NCBI GenBank assembly: GCA_028284185.1
Contig: JANQSG010000021.1
Location: 291,954-355,953, forward strand
Direction: 5' to 3'
Source of the DNA: Kangiella sp.
GTDB taxonomy: Bacteria > Pseudomonadota > Gammaproteobacteria > Enterobacterales > Kangiellaceae
DNA length: 64,000 bases
Shown piece after piece: positions 17,151-26,576 of the stretch. The translations under genes and the position numbers were made by a program. The notes beneath the pieces were generated by a model. The model was not told where the DNA came from and ran no database searches. It saw only the letters and a program-made list of their open reading frames with translations. Within the stretch, counting starts at the first letter, position 1; every line of letters starts with the position of its first letter.

Positions 17151-19352
17151 CTAATCAATTAAACCTCGGCTTTTCAATAAGTACTTAGGATCGGCCTCTT
17201 TACCACGGAATTTCTTGTACAAAGCCAAAGGATCCTCAGTGCCACCTTTTGATAAAATATTATCCACAAAGGCTTTGGCGGTTTTCTCGTCGAAGATACC
17301 ATTCTCGCGAAAGGCTTGGTAAGCATCAGCACCGAAAATATCTGACCAAATGTAACTATAATAACCTGCCGAATAACCACCCGAGAAAATGTGTGAGAAA
17401 TAAGTGGTTCTATAACGTGGTGCAATTTCATCAATCAAACCATAGTCTTTTAAGACTTTGGCTTCAAATTCATCCGCATCACGAATTTCACCATCTTCGA
17501 TAGTATGCCAAGCCAAATCGAGTAAAGTCGCCGCCATATACTCGGTAGTAGCGAAGCCTTGATTAAACTTACTGGCAGCCTGGATCTTTTCAACCAGTTC
17601 TTGAGGAATAACTTCACCCGTTTTATAGTGCTTGGCAAATTGTGCCAATACTTCCGGCTCTGTCATCCAATTTTCATGCACCTGCGATGGAAACTCTACA
17701 AAATCACGCGGTACTGAAGTTCCGGTTTGTGATGGATAAACACCATTCGATAAGAAGCCATGAGCGGCATGGCCAAACTCATGGAATAAGGTACTGGCCT
17801 GATCAAAAGTCAGCAAGGTAGGTTCGTCACCAACCGGTCTTGGGTAATTTAAAACATTGACAATGATCGGTTTACGGAATTTACCATTCTCATCCACAAA
17901 CTGTTTGCGGTAAGAATTCATCCAGGCACCACCACGCTTACCATCACGCACAAAATGATCAGTTAAATAAATACCAATTAACTCACCATTGGGATCGGTT
18001 ACTTCAAAAGTGCGCACATCTTCATGATATTTCGGCAGATCAAAGCGCTCTTTGAAATTCATGCCATAAAGTTTATTGGCAATATAGAAAACACCTTTTA
18101 AAGTGTCCTCCAGCGAGAAATAAGGCTTGGTCACCGACTCATCCAAGTCATATTTTGCCTTACGAATTTTCTCTGCATAGTGACGCCAGTCAGAAGCACG
18201 GAATTTAAAACCACCACCTTCTTCATCGATCATCTTTTGCATAGCAGCCACTTCATTTTTTGCCTGTTTAATCGCCGCTGGCCAAATTTGATTGAGCAGG
18301 TTATACACATTCTCAGCGTTTTTTGCTACTCGAGATTCCAGGACAAAGTCAGCATGCGTTTTGTAGCCTAATAATTGAGCTTTCTGTGAACGTAAAGCTG
18401 CTATTTTTGCAGCAACTTTCTTATTATCATTGGCGTTATCATTATCACCACGATGAGTATAGCCTTTATAAATCTTTTCTCTTAAATCACGATTGGTTGA
18501 GTAGATTAAGAAAGGATTTTTAGAAGGTCTATGGGTAGTAAACACCCATTTGCCTTCGTGCCCACGCTTTTTAGCGGTTTCAGCTGCCGCATCAATGACA
18601 TTTTGCGGCAAACCGGCCAGCTGCTCTTCTTTATCCAGCACCATTTCCCAGTTATTGTTTTCCGCTAAAACATTATCGCCAAATTTAATGGTCAGTTCGG
18701 TGATCTTTTTGTTCAATTCGCGTAAACGAGCTTTTTGCTCATCATCTAATTCAGCGCCACCGCGCACAAAACCTTTATAGCGATCTTCAAGCAATTTCAT
18801 CTGATCCGGACGTAAGCCAAGCTTATCTTTTTGCTCATAAACTGCTTTAACTCGTGCAAACAGCTGAGGGTTTAAATTTACATCATCGCCCAATGCCGAT
18901 AATTTTGGGCCAATTTCACGAGAAATAGCCTGCAACTCAGGATTTGTGTTGGCGGAAGTCAGGTTAAAAAATACATTGGCAACTTTAGTTAAATCTTTGC
19001 CATTATATTCAAGCGCTTCAATCGTATTAACAAAAGTTGGTTCTTCTGGATTATTTGCTACCAGCTCGATTTCTTCTTTGGCCTTTTTAATTGCATATTC
19101 AAAAGCCGGACCATAATGCTCATTTTTGATTTGATCGAACGGAGGCATCCCAAACGGTGTATCCCACTTTTCAAAGAAAGGGTTGCCTTCAATATTAGCC
19201 TCAGACTTCTCTGCAGCTGCTGTTTCAGCAGGCTTCACCACTTCTTTGGCAACAGGATCTTTAGCAGCAGGAGCAGTATCCTGTGCTTTTTCTTTTTCGC
19301 AGGCCATTAATAAGGCCATCGATACCATTGAGGCTATCGCTAATTTTTTCAT
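17151..19352 (-). CDS. M3 family oligopeptidase lipoprotein (Dcp-like)
   Basis: 733 residues. Signal peptide with lipobox LLMAC (lipidated Cys18), then a low-complexity Ala/Glu/Lys linker to about residue 55. The M3 peptidase body follows, with zinc motif FHEFGHAAHGFLS near residue 517 (HExxH plus a distal Glu) and the C-terminal FSGGYSAGYYSYIW of the dipeptidyl-carboxypeptidase/oligopeptidase group. It probably trims peptides in the periplasm. The lipid anchor is usual in marine gammaproteobacteria, unlike cytoplasmic E. coli Dcp. Confidence 0.95.
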   Translation of the reverse strand: MKKLAIASMVSMALLMACEKEKAQDTAPAAKDPVAKEVVKPAETAAAEKSEANIEGNPFFEKWDTPFGMPPFDQIKNEHYGPAFEYAIKKAKEEIELVANNPEEPTFVNTIEALEYNGKDLTKVANVFFNLTSANTNPELQAISREIGPKLSALGDDVNLNPQLFARVKAVYEQKDKLGLRPDQMKLLEDRYKGFVRGGAELDDEQKARLRELNKKITELTIKFGDNVLAENNNWEMVLDKEEQLAGLPQNVIDAAAETAKKRGHEGKWVFTTHRPSKNPFLIYSTNRDLREKIYKGYTHRGDNDNANDNKKVAAKIAALRSQKAQLLGYKTHADFVLESRVAKNAENVYNLLNQIWPAAIKQAKNEVAAMQKMIDEEGGGFKFRASDWRHYAEKIRKAKYDLDESVTKPYFSLEDTLKGVFYIANKLYGMNFKERFDLPKYHEDVRTFEVTDPNGELIGIYLTDHFVRDGKRGGAWMNSYRKQFVDENGKFRKPIIVNVLNYPRPVGDEPTLLTFDQASTLFHEFGHAAHGFLSNGVYPSQTGTSVPRDFVEFPSQVHENWMTEPEVLAQFAKHYKTGEVIPQELVEKIQAASKFNQGFATTEYMAATLLDLAWHTIEDGEIRDADEFEAKVLKDYGLIDEIAPRYRTTYFSHIFSGGYSAGYYSYIWSDIFGADAYQAFRENGIFDEKTAKAFVDNILSKGGTEDPLALYKKFRGKEADPKYLLKSRGLID

Positions 19353-19485
19353 GTCATACCCACCGTAAATGTTTCAATAATTCGTTTCCAAAATAATCTA
19401 TCTCTTATACGAGGTTCATTGCTTTGGATCAAGGAAATCGGTTAGAAAATTGTAACAGCCTTTAACAACTTAGCATAAATAATGA

Positions 19486-20712
19486 TTAGCTATTAGCCGT
19501 TAATAATGCTTGTTGCTTGCGGCTAAACCAGATCACCAATACGGAGGCAGCAATTAAAGCAGCACCGAGCAAAATCACCAAAGTCGCACTAATTACGCTC
19601 AATGGGCCGCCAACTGTCGCGATAATTACATTAGTAATGCAGAAAGTGGTGGTTTGCAGACCCATCACTCTGCCCTGCCCCAAATGGCCAAAATATTTGG
19701 ATAAATAAGTCGGCACCATACCATTGGCAATGGCAATCCAGCCGCCAATTATAAAAAACAGCGGATAAACCCAGGTGGCGTTAATAAAAGGTTGAATGGT
19801 CAATAATAGGGCCAAAGCTAATCCGCCAATAATCATTAGCTTAATCTCACCATAACGATAGTTGGCTTTGTCCACCAAAAAACTGCTCACCACTATCATG
19901 CAGCCAGTCAGCGCCACCGTTGCCCAGGCGATTTGTTTACTATCAAATTGCAGATTGTCCACGAACCAGACTGGATAGAAGTCATAAAAAGCATTAAGCC
20001 CCATCGAATAGAGAAAATAAAACCAGAATACTGGCAATACTTCTTTGTGCTTTAACAAAGTCAAGGAGTTGTTATCTTTAATTAAACGCCAAACGCTTTG
20101 TGTGGGAACTTCTCGATTTTCACGGCGTTCAATAGTGAAAAACACCAGCAGAATAGCGATAAGAATACCGACGGCAGCTATATTAAAAACATTGGCCACG
20201 CCATAAACCATTAAAAAACCACCAATTAATGGCCCAATCAACCAACCAGCGTAAGTGGCAGCATAAACCAGTGATATGGCTTTAGTTCGTTCTATGTGTG
20301 GATGCAACTCAGCGCCAATAGCTCTGGCGATAGAGATATTTCCCTCACAAATACCAGTAACCAACCTCGCCAGGGTAAAGCCAATAAAAGATTCATAAAG
20401 CACAGATATCGCCGTGAGCAAATAACCAACGGCACTACCAAAAAGCGATAATAGCAAAACTTTACGCCGTCCATAATGATCAGAAAGCGCACCAATAAAG
20501 ATACTGCCAAGTAATAAGCCCAATGGGTAAATAGCAAGGGAAAAGCCTAATAACACTTTGGGGTGCCAGCCCATAAAGTGGGTTAAATCATTGGCCGGAT
20601 AATCAAGAAAATAAGGCGCCAATACCGGGTATGGCAAAGCAATGCCCGCCGTTCCCAGCAAAGAAATCAGCATCACGCTAAATAAGACCAGTCGTGCTTT
20701 TTTAGGTGTCAT
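19486..20712 (-). CDS. MFS transporter, TetA/DHA-like
   Basis: 408 residues with 12 predicted membrane helices. The motif A region GALSDHYGRRKVLLLS between helices 2 and 3 and the helix 5 segment YAGWLIGPLIGGFL are typical of drug:H+ antiporters of the TetA type. The substrate is unknown. Its start lies 92 bases after the EgtD stop on the same strand; it could be cotranscribed with the ergothioneine genes and export a related compound, but that is only a positional argument. Confidence 0.88.
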   Translation of the reverse strand: MTPKKARLVLFSVMLISLLGTAGIALPYPVLAPYFLDYPANDLTHFMGWHPKVLLGFSLAIYPLGLLLGSIFIGALSDHYGRRKVLLLSLFGSAVGYLLTAISVLYESFIGFTLARLVTGICEGNISIARAIGAELHPHIERTKAISLVYAATYAGWLIGPLIGGFLMVYGVANVFNIAAVGILIAILLVFFTIERRENREVPTQSVWRLIKDNNSLTLLKHKEVLPVFWFYFLYSMGLNAFYDFYPVWFVDNLQFDSKQIAWATVALTGCMIVVSSFLVDKANYRYGEIKLMIIGGLALALLLTIQPFINATWVYPLFFIIGGWIAIANGMVPTYLSKYFGHLGQGRVMGLQTTTFCITNVIIATVGGPLSVISATLVILLGAALIAASVLVIWFSRKQQALLTANS

Positions 20713-20804
20713 AGCAGATATTTAGCGAAAACAAAGCTAACCTTGATTGGATATGATGCAGCTATTGTAAAAGATGCCATTAAAGCTGCAATCAATATTT
20801 TAAA

Positions 20805-21758
20805 TCACACCGATTGAAAACAGTTAATGCTGAATAGTTTTTGTTCATCCAACCAGGTTTTTATCAACTTAAACCCTGAAGCTTGGGCCATGGATGCAAT
20901 CTGTTGCTGACTAAACTTATAGGAATTTTCAGTATGGATGGTTTCACCCGTTGTAAAACGGATCTGCTCGCCAAACACTTCATAAGACTGTGCCTGCTTA
21001 CTAACCAAATGCATCTCAATTCGCTGCAGTTCTTCATTATAAAAAGCCCGGTGTGAGAATTTTCTAATGTCAAAATCAGTACCAAATTTGCTATTAAGAT
21101 TAGTCAGCATATTCAAATTAAAGTCAGCGGTAATGCCTTTTGTATCGTCATAAGCAGCTTCCAGTAGAGAACTATCTTTATGCAAATCCATACCAATTAA
21201 TAAACCACCTTTAGGGCCAACCAGTTTTCTCATGTTTTTTAAAAACTCAATGGCATCTTGTGGTTCAAAATTACCAATGGTAGAACCCGGATAAAATACA
21301 TACTTACAGTCACCAGCATACTCTTCTGGAATTGCAATTGGCTTTGAGAAATCGCTCACCACTGGTGATACCTGCAACCACTCAAAATTTTGCTTAAGCT
21401 TTTGTGCTGCTGCATGTAAAAAGTGTTTAGAAACATCCTGCGGAATATAGGCTTTGGGATTAATAGCATCCAAAATCAACTGCACTTTCTGGCAATTACC
21501 AGCACCAGGCTCTATTAGCACCACATTCTCACCAATATAAGTTGCCATTTCCTTAGCATATTTTTTCAAGATACGGGTTTCGGTACGAGTAAGATAATAT
21601 TCCTCAAGCTCGGTAATTGCTTCAAACAGCTCTGAACCCTTTTTGTCGTAGAAATACTTGGGATTCATGCTTTTCTGCTGGGCTTTTAGTCCCTGCAATA
21701 AAATTTGTTGTTCCAATTCGTCAGATGGCAAAACGGGTTTTGGTTCTTTAATCATCAT
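20805..21758 (-). CDS. egtD: L-histidine N-alpha-methyltransferase (ergothioneine)
   Basis: 317 residues. SAM-dependent trimethylation of histidine to hercynine, the first ergothioneine step. Family marks: YFYDKKGSELFEAITELEEYYLTRTE (seen in pieces near residue 36), the SAM loop IEPGAGNCQKV near 82, FYPGSTIGNF near 152, and GMDLHKD. The length equals that of known EgtD proteins. The start ATGATG overlaps the EgtB stop by 4 bases, so the two are coupled. Confidence 0.94.
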   Translation of the reverse strand: MMIKEPKPVLPSDELEQQILLQGLKAQQKSMNPKYFYDKKGSELFEAITELEEYYLTRTETRILKKYAKEMATYIGENVVLIEPGAGNCQKVQLILDAINPKAYIPQDVSKHFLHAAAQKLKQNFEWLQVSPVVSDFSKPIAIPEEYAGDCKYVFYPGSTIGNFEPQDAIEFLKNMRKLVGPKGGLLIGMDLHKDSSLLEAAYDDTKGITADFNLNMLTNLNSKFGTDFDIRKFSHRAFYNEELQRIEMHLVSKQAQSYEVFGEQIRFTTGETIHTENSYKFSQQQIASMAQASGFKLIKTWLDEQKLFSINCFQSV

Positions 21759-23029
21759 ATATTTTTAGCAAGTCGTATTCCGGAAAACTGCCAGCGCGCA
21801 TCCGGATAAAAGAAGTTACGGTAACTAGAACGTATATGATCGCGACTTGTTACACAAGAACCTCCCCGCAAAGCTAATTGATTGCACATAAACTTGCCAT
21901 TGTACTCGCCAATAGCACCATCGGAAGCTTGAAATCCTGAATAAGCGCTATAAGCACTTGAGGTCCACTCCCAGACATCACCAAATAGCTGCTCGATACT
22001 ATTTGAATTATTAGCTGCTGCTGGAACTAATAAACCTGACTCCAAAAAATTACCATCAATGGGTTGTTGCTGTGCCAAGTATTCCCACTCAGCTTCAGTT
22101 AACAAACGCGCATTAGCCCAACGTGCGTAAGCATCCGCTTCATAAGCACTGACATGACAAACCGGTGCCTCCATATTCAATGGCACCAATCCATTTAAGC
22201 TATATTGATACCAGTTATTACCGTCTTTTTGCCAATAAAGTGGTGCTTGCCATTGATTCTGATTGACTGTAGCCCAACCGTCACTAAGCCAAAACTCAGG
22301 TCTTTGATAACCACTATCTTCTATGAACTGCAGAAACTGTCTGTTAGTTATCAGACAATTAGCGACTTTAAAAGGATTAATATGTACTTTATGTCTTGGA
22401 GTTTCATTATCAAAATAAAATGCCTGCTTATTATCAGCACCAATTTCAATTAGCCTCCCCTCCTGTTTCAACCATCGACTTTTATTTGCTTGTTTCTGCT
22501 CTAATAAGGGCTGTGTTTGATACTGAGGGAATAGAGGATTAAAAGACCAACTATAAAGTAAATCCGTAAGCAATAATTCCTGGTGCTGTTGCTCGTGATT
22601 AATACCTAATAACGTTAGCTGATAAATCTCTGCGTATTGTTCTAAGTTTTTTTGATTGAACAAATTAACCATTCGCTCAGTCACATTACGGCGATATTGA
22701 TAGATTTCTTCAACCGTTGGGCGTGATAGCAAATGGCGATTGGCTCTTAAATATTGTTCACCAACACCGTTGTAATAAGAATTAAATAGATACTCAAACT
22801 TCGGATTAAAATTTTTAAAAGGAATTTCAAACTGCTTGAGAATAAAAGTTTCAAAAAACCAGCTGGTATGTGCCAGATGCCATTTTACTGGGCTGGTTTC
22901 TACCACGGCTTGCAAACCATAGTCTTCAATTTCTAGTGGCTGGCAAAGTTCTTCGCTTAGTTGGCGGCAGGCTAAAAACTGCGGTGTTATGTCCTGAATG
23001 GCTGAAAAAGATTTTTGATTGGAATACAA
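21755..23029 (-). CDS. egtB: Ergothioneine biosynthesis sulfoxide synthase
   Basis: 424 residues. The N-terminal DinB-like domain supplies the iron ligands: WHLAHTSWFFE near residue 51 and HEQQHQE near 143. The C-terminal FGE-sulfatase domain (about 200-424) ends with VWEWTSSAY, LRGGSCVT and the RNFFYP motif. It joins the thiol donor to hercynine in an O2- and Fe(II)-dependent reaction. No EgtC or EgtE lies beside it, which is common outside actinobacteria; the C-S lyase step must be elsewhere. An OvoA (ovothiol) is unlikely because the methyltransferase is a separate EgtD. Confidence 0.93.
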   Translation of the reverse strand: MYSNQKSFSAIQDITPQFLACRQLSEELCQPLEIEDYGLQAVVETSPVKWHLAHTSWFFETFILKQFEIPFKNFNPKFEYLFNSYYNGVGEQYLRANRHLLSRPTVEEIYQYRRNVTERMVNLFNQKNLEQYAEIYQLTLLGINHEQQHQELLLTDLLYSWSFNPLFPQYQTQPLLEQKQANKSRWLKQEGRLIEIGADNKQAFYFDNETPRHKVHINPFKVANCLITNRQFLQFIEDSGYQRPEFWLSDGWATVNQNQWQAPLYWQKDGNNWYQYSLNGLVPLNMEAPVCHVSAYEADAYARWANARLLTEAEWEYLAQQQPIDGNFLESGLLVPAAANNSNSIEQLFGDVWEWTSSAYSAYSGFQASDGAIGEYNGKFMCNQLALRGGSCVTSRDHIRSSYRNFFYPDARWQFSGIRLAKNI

Positions 23030-23045
23030 AAAGTTGCCTGTTTTT

Positions 23046-23825
23046 TTAATTAATAATCTTTACTTTACCACTAATCCAGACCTTTTTCTTTTCAATTTTA
23101 CTTAAAATAACTGCACCAGATGCTGATAATTGTTTTGCCGTAAATTGTGACTTACCAAGTCTTGATTGCCAATAAGTTGCCAAAATACGATTAGCCGAAC
23201 CCGTTGCCGGATCTTCGTTAGCACCATATGCTGGCGCGAAATAGCGAAGATAAAAATCATAGGTATTTCCAGCTCTTTGAGTTGCAATTACGGCTCTATG
23301 AGTAGAGTCTAATAGAGTTTGAAAATTCAGTGTCAGATTCTTCAGATCAAAAGCTTTTGGCCATTCTAAAATCATATAGCCATTTTCATCACCAACCAGC
23401 GCAGCATGACTCGGTGCCTCACTAAATGACGACACCCTAACATCCGACAAGTTCACAGGCTCAAACCGCATAGGTTCAAATCCAATCCATACATTGTTTT
23501 TTTCAGTTTTTAGCTCAGCAAAAGCGGATTTTAATGCGACCTCTAAACCAGAGCTTTTAAATTTATCTTGCCGTTTTAAAAAAGCAGCCAAAGCCAACAA
23601 GCCATGACCACAAAATTGAATTTCCTGTTTTTGGTTAAAAATTCTAACCCTTAAAGGTTTGGATTCTAAACTTTCTTGCCAAAACACACAGGCGGGAAAT
23701 CTGGAGCCGGTAGCAATTTTCTGCATCCCGACTTCATCATCCAAATCATAATCGGAAATTATTTCGGCAAAAGTACCCTGACAATCTTGCTCAAAAAACA
23801 CTTGAGCAAGTGAGTTTTTATACAT
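23046..23825 (-). CDS. PhzF-fold isomerase-like protein, catalytic Glu not conserved
   Basis: 259 residues. The PhzF fold is recognised by the hallmark strings FCGHGLLALAAFL (GH motif, about 72-84) and NEDPATGSANR near 200. In PhzF the catalytic Glu45 sits in a NLSES/TF stretch; the equivalent segment here reads SRFPACVFWQ, with Ala at that place. It may therefore lack classical isomerase activity or use another residue. The gene lies 16 bases upstream of egtB and 12 bases downstream of the aldo-keto reductase in one run. Confidence 0.85.
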   Translation of the reverse strand: MYKNSLAQVFFEQDCQGTFAEIISDYDLDDEVGMQKIATGSRFPACVFWQESLESKPLRVRIFNQKQEIQFCGHGLLALAAFLKRQDKFKSSGLEVALKSAFAELKTEKNNVWIGFEPMRFEPVNLSDVRVSSFSEAPSHAALVGDENGYMILEWPKAFDLKNLTLNFQTLLDSTHRAVIATQRAGNTYDFYLRYFAPAYGANEDPATGSANRILATYWQSRLGKSQFTAKQLSASGAVILSKIEKKKVWISGKVKIIN

Positions 23826-23837
23826 ATTGAAATTCAG

Positions 23838-24752
23838 TTATAGATATTGTGAAAAAGATTTTATCATCTCTTTTCGCATTTTGGCATCTGGCAAAATGCC
23901 GGTGCCTGCCACCATATTATCTCGTAAGTGTTTGATCTTACTGGTAGCCGGGATAGCGCAGGTAACTGCAGGATGGGATATGGCAAACTTTAGATAAAAC
24001 TGTGCCCAGCTTCTGCAATTAATTTCACCAGCATAAGCAGGCAAAGGCTTGCCTTTGGTATAGCCAAATAAGCCATTAAAAGGACGATTGACAATAACTG
24101 CCATGCCTTTATCGGTAGCTAATGGCAATAAGCGTCTCTCCACTTCTCTATCACGGATATTATAGGTCAGCTGTACAAAATCGAACGGCTCTTTTTCAAG
24201 AATTTCAGTCAACTCGCTGTGATTGCGACCATGAGAAGTGGTAATCCCAATATGCTTGATTAGTCCTTGTTCTTTCCAATCTCTTAAGGTTCTAAGATGT
24301 GTTTTCCAATCCACCAGATTATGAATCTGCATTAAATCAAATTGTTTCAATCCCCAATATTGCATCGACTGGCGCATTTGATCTACTCCTGCCTGTTGAC
24401 CTTTTGTCCAGACTTTGGTGGTTGAAAATAAAGTTTTAGGATAGCCCAATTGTTTTAAACAATAACCTATAACCTGTTCAGAAGAACCATACATAGGCGA
24501 TGAATCGAGCATAGCTCCACCTAAAGCAAAAAATTCTTTCAAAAGCTCGACTCTATTAGCAAGAATAGCTGGTTCCATATCCACATTCAGATTGCGATAG
24601 GTTCCCATACCAATAACAGGAATCGAAATTCCACTGGATGGAATTTTATTTTTCAGCATTACAATCCTCTTAGGCGCCAATGCTGAAGCTCTGACAGCAA
24701 CCGAGCTTGCCGCCAGAGTTAATGCAATCTGATTGAAACTTCTTCTTTTCAT
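23838..24752 (-). CDS. Tat-exported aldo-keto reductase
   Basis: 304 residues. The N-terminus MKRRSFNQIALTLAASSVAVRA has a twin-arginine motif (KRRSFNQ) followed by a hydrophobic stretch, so it is probably exported folded with its cofactor. The AKR domain has IPVIGMGTYRN, MLDSSPMYGSSE (Asp and Tyr of the active site), MQIHNLVDW (His) and VNRPFNG. A periplasmic AKR is unusual because NAD(P)H is not normally available there. 2 bases separate it from the DUF4407 gene upstream, so the run is an operon. Confidence 0.88.
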   Translation of the reverse strand: MKRRSFNQIALTLAASSVAVRASALAPKRIVMLKNKIPSSGISIPVIGMGTYRNLNVDMEPAILANRVELLKEFFALGGAMLDSSPMYGSSEQVIGYCLKQLGYPKTLFSTTKVWTKGQQAGVDQMRQSMQYWGLKQFDLMQIHNLVDWKTHLRTLRDWKEQGLIKHIGITTSHGRNHSELTEILEKEPFDFVQLTYNIRDREVERRLLPLATDKGMAVIVNRPFNGLFGYTKGKPLPAYAGEINCRSWAQFYLKFAISHPAVTCAIPATSKIKHLRDNMVAGTGILPDAKMRKEMIKSFSQYL

Positions 24753-24754
24753 GG

Positions 24755-26236
24755 CTAAAAGGACACCGTTTCCATCTCTCGGGCCTTATCCAAACGCTCT
24801 TGCCTGGATTGTTTATGTTCCTCTTCGGCAACTTCAAGTAAAGTTTTTTCTTCAAGCAAGGCTATATGCATTTTGCGATACATTTTCAGTGAATAGAAAC
24901 TAAAGGGGCTGAAGAACAGTTTGATAATCACCGGCATTAATTCAATAGCAATAAAAAATATTTTCAGTAGCCAGCTAAATAAGATCGCTGCCTGACCTAT
25001 TTCAGGATCACTATGAATACTTTTCAATCCCAGATAACGTCTTAAGAAGCCGGTTTTAACCTCATAAAACAAGCCATCATTTTCCAATGTCACCCGATAC
25101 TCATCCAGCTTGTTTTGCTTGCGATCTATTTGATTGTTAAGCTCCAGTTTAGCCGCTGTTATAGTCTCTTCTAACCTCACCAATGTAGTTTCATTCGACT
25201 CAAAGTTCACTTCACTTTGCGCTAAAAAATTACTTTCTTTTTGTACTTCATTCAAAGCACTTGTTGCCGCTTCAATATCAGGACTTAAAGCTTCAAGCTT
25301 GGCTTTTGAATCGGCCAAGTTGGTTTCCAAAATACCTATTTGCTTTTCCAAATCCGTATAGGTCTTAACAGCTCTTTGATATTTAGGACCTTCTGTAGGA
25401 GCACGGCCATCTTTACCGGTTCGTTCTAGCAAAGCTTCATTAAACCAATAGTCATATTCTTTACGGGCGCTGGAAATCCGCTCATTAATGGCAGCTATCT
25501 CGGCAATCAATACCTGTTGAGCTTTTTGTAATTCGGTTAAATTAGTTTGTTTAACCGATAAGTTATTTTGCACCACATCCGGATCGCTCGATTGTTCGGT
25601 TGCCTTATAGGTATTAATCTGATTTCGTAATAAATCAATTTGTGTTTGCAGATCGGCCACTCGCTTTTGATCAACTTCTATTGCCGTATCCAGCTCTTTT
25701 TCGTAAGCGGTCAACTTGGCAAAGTACTCACGGTTATTTTGATTGGACTCTTTTTGGATCTGCTCATCAATCGCGGTGGATTGCAAACTGATTTCCGCTA
25801 AAGTTGCAAGTCCAATCGCAATAATCAAGGAATATATAATCCTCGGAATTAATCCGAGTAAACTGCGAAATGGCAATCCATTTTTAAAAGGATTTCTTAA
25901 GGCCCAATCAGAACCAATAATCGCTTGATCAAGAAAGAACAGCGTAAGTGCAAAAATAAAGCCGGTTATTACCGCTGCTGTAGTTCCTAAAAATAAGGAA
26001 ACGCCATAGGAAAAGAGTAAAAAGGTAAAAGCGAATGTGACCAGTTGCCGAAAGACCATGGCATAGGCCAACATCCGATCATAACGACCAGAAGAAGCTA
26101 AAACTTCAGTGTCGGTCAGGGATAAAAAAGAAACCAGTTTAAACCATAGAGATTCTTTTGGCGGCTGCGGGGAAGTTATCACTTCCTCCTGGTGAACTTG
26201 CTCAGATGTATTTTCAGACATGGAAGTACCCAACAA
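24755..26236 (-). CDS. DUF4407 membrane protein with long coiled coil
   Basis: 493 residues. Four predicted membrane segments: two near the N-terminus (about 67-110), one at about 140-160, and one near 415-440. Between the third and fourth a long, highly charged coiled coil (about 165-395) must lie on one side of the membrane. The C-terminal tail is basic and acidic (LLEEKTLLEVAEEEHKQSRQ). This matches DUF4407. The function is unknown. First gene of the run that ends with egtB and egtD. An ATG at 26221 (MSENTSEQ) is an alternative start. Confidence 0.85.
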   Translation of the reverse strand: MLGTSMSENTSEQVHQEEVITSPQPPKESLWFKLVSFLSLTDTEVLASSGRYDRMLAYAMVFRQLVTFAFTFLLFSYGVSLFLGTTAAVITGFIFALTLFFLDQAIIGSDWALRNPFKNGLPFRSLLGLIPRIIYSLIIAIGLATLAEISLQSTAIDEQIQKESNQNNREYFAKLTAYEKELDTAIEVDQKRVADLQTQIDLLRNQINTYKATEQSSDPDVVQNNLSVKQTNLTELQKAQQVLIAEIAAINERISSARKEYDYWFNEALLERTGKDGRAPTEGPKYQRAVKTYTDLEKQIGILETNLADSKAKLEALSPDIEAATSALNEVQKESNFLAQSEVNFESNETTLVRLEETITAAKLELNNQIDRKQNKLDEYRVTLENDGLFYEVKTGFLRRYLGLKSIHSDPEIGQAAILFSWLLKIFFIAIELMPVIIKLFFSPFSFYSLKMYRKMHIALLEEKTLLEVAEEEHKQSRQERLDKAREMETVSF

Positions 26237-26251
26237 TTGATTATCATTGTC
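26233..26251 (-). promoter_or_regulatory. Fur-box-like site upstream of DUF4407-egt run
   Basis: On the minus strand GACAATGATAATCAATTGT matches the 19-base Fur consensus at 14 positions, including the central block AATGATAATCA. It covers or closely precedes the translation start of the DUF4407 gene, so it could act as an operator. The run includes the iron enzyme EgtB. Prediction by eye only. Confidence 0.4.
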
Positions 26252-26576
26252 AATGTAACCAAGCAGATAGCTTCAATATCCAACTTTTTATTTAATCGCT
26301 TTATATCATCTGTTTATATAATCAAGCGATCTTTTATAAGCCCAAGCAGTCTGCTTAGCGATAGATAACTAGTATGACATAAGCATGGGTGTCAAGTTCA
26401 GAGAAGTTTTGTAAAGAAATGTTAGCCTGTTTGTAAAATTCAAAGCTGAAAAGCCGATAATGTGACCAAGATCTTTATTATGACTATTTTAAGTTTATTC
26501 TGAGATTTCATACCTTGTTTAGACCAATAATATTTTATAGAGTCGGACCAGTTATGTTTATTGAGTAAGCTCAACG
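26252..26576. other. Divergent intergenic region
   Basis: About 325 bases between the minus-strand DUF4407 run and the plus-strand SYLF gene. It must hold both promoters. Seen in it: an imperfect inverted repeat ATCGCTT...AAGCGAT (about 26297-26333) and a small dyad AAGCAGTCTGCTT near 26344. No gene. Confidence 0.5.

Noticed and set aside
21755..23029. EgtB as OvoA (ovothiol synthase)
   Set aside because: OvoA carries a fused methyltransferase at its C-terminus. Here the protein ends after the FGE domain and a separate EgtD follows.
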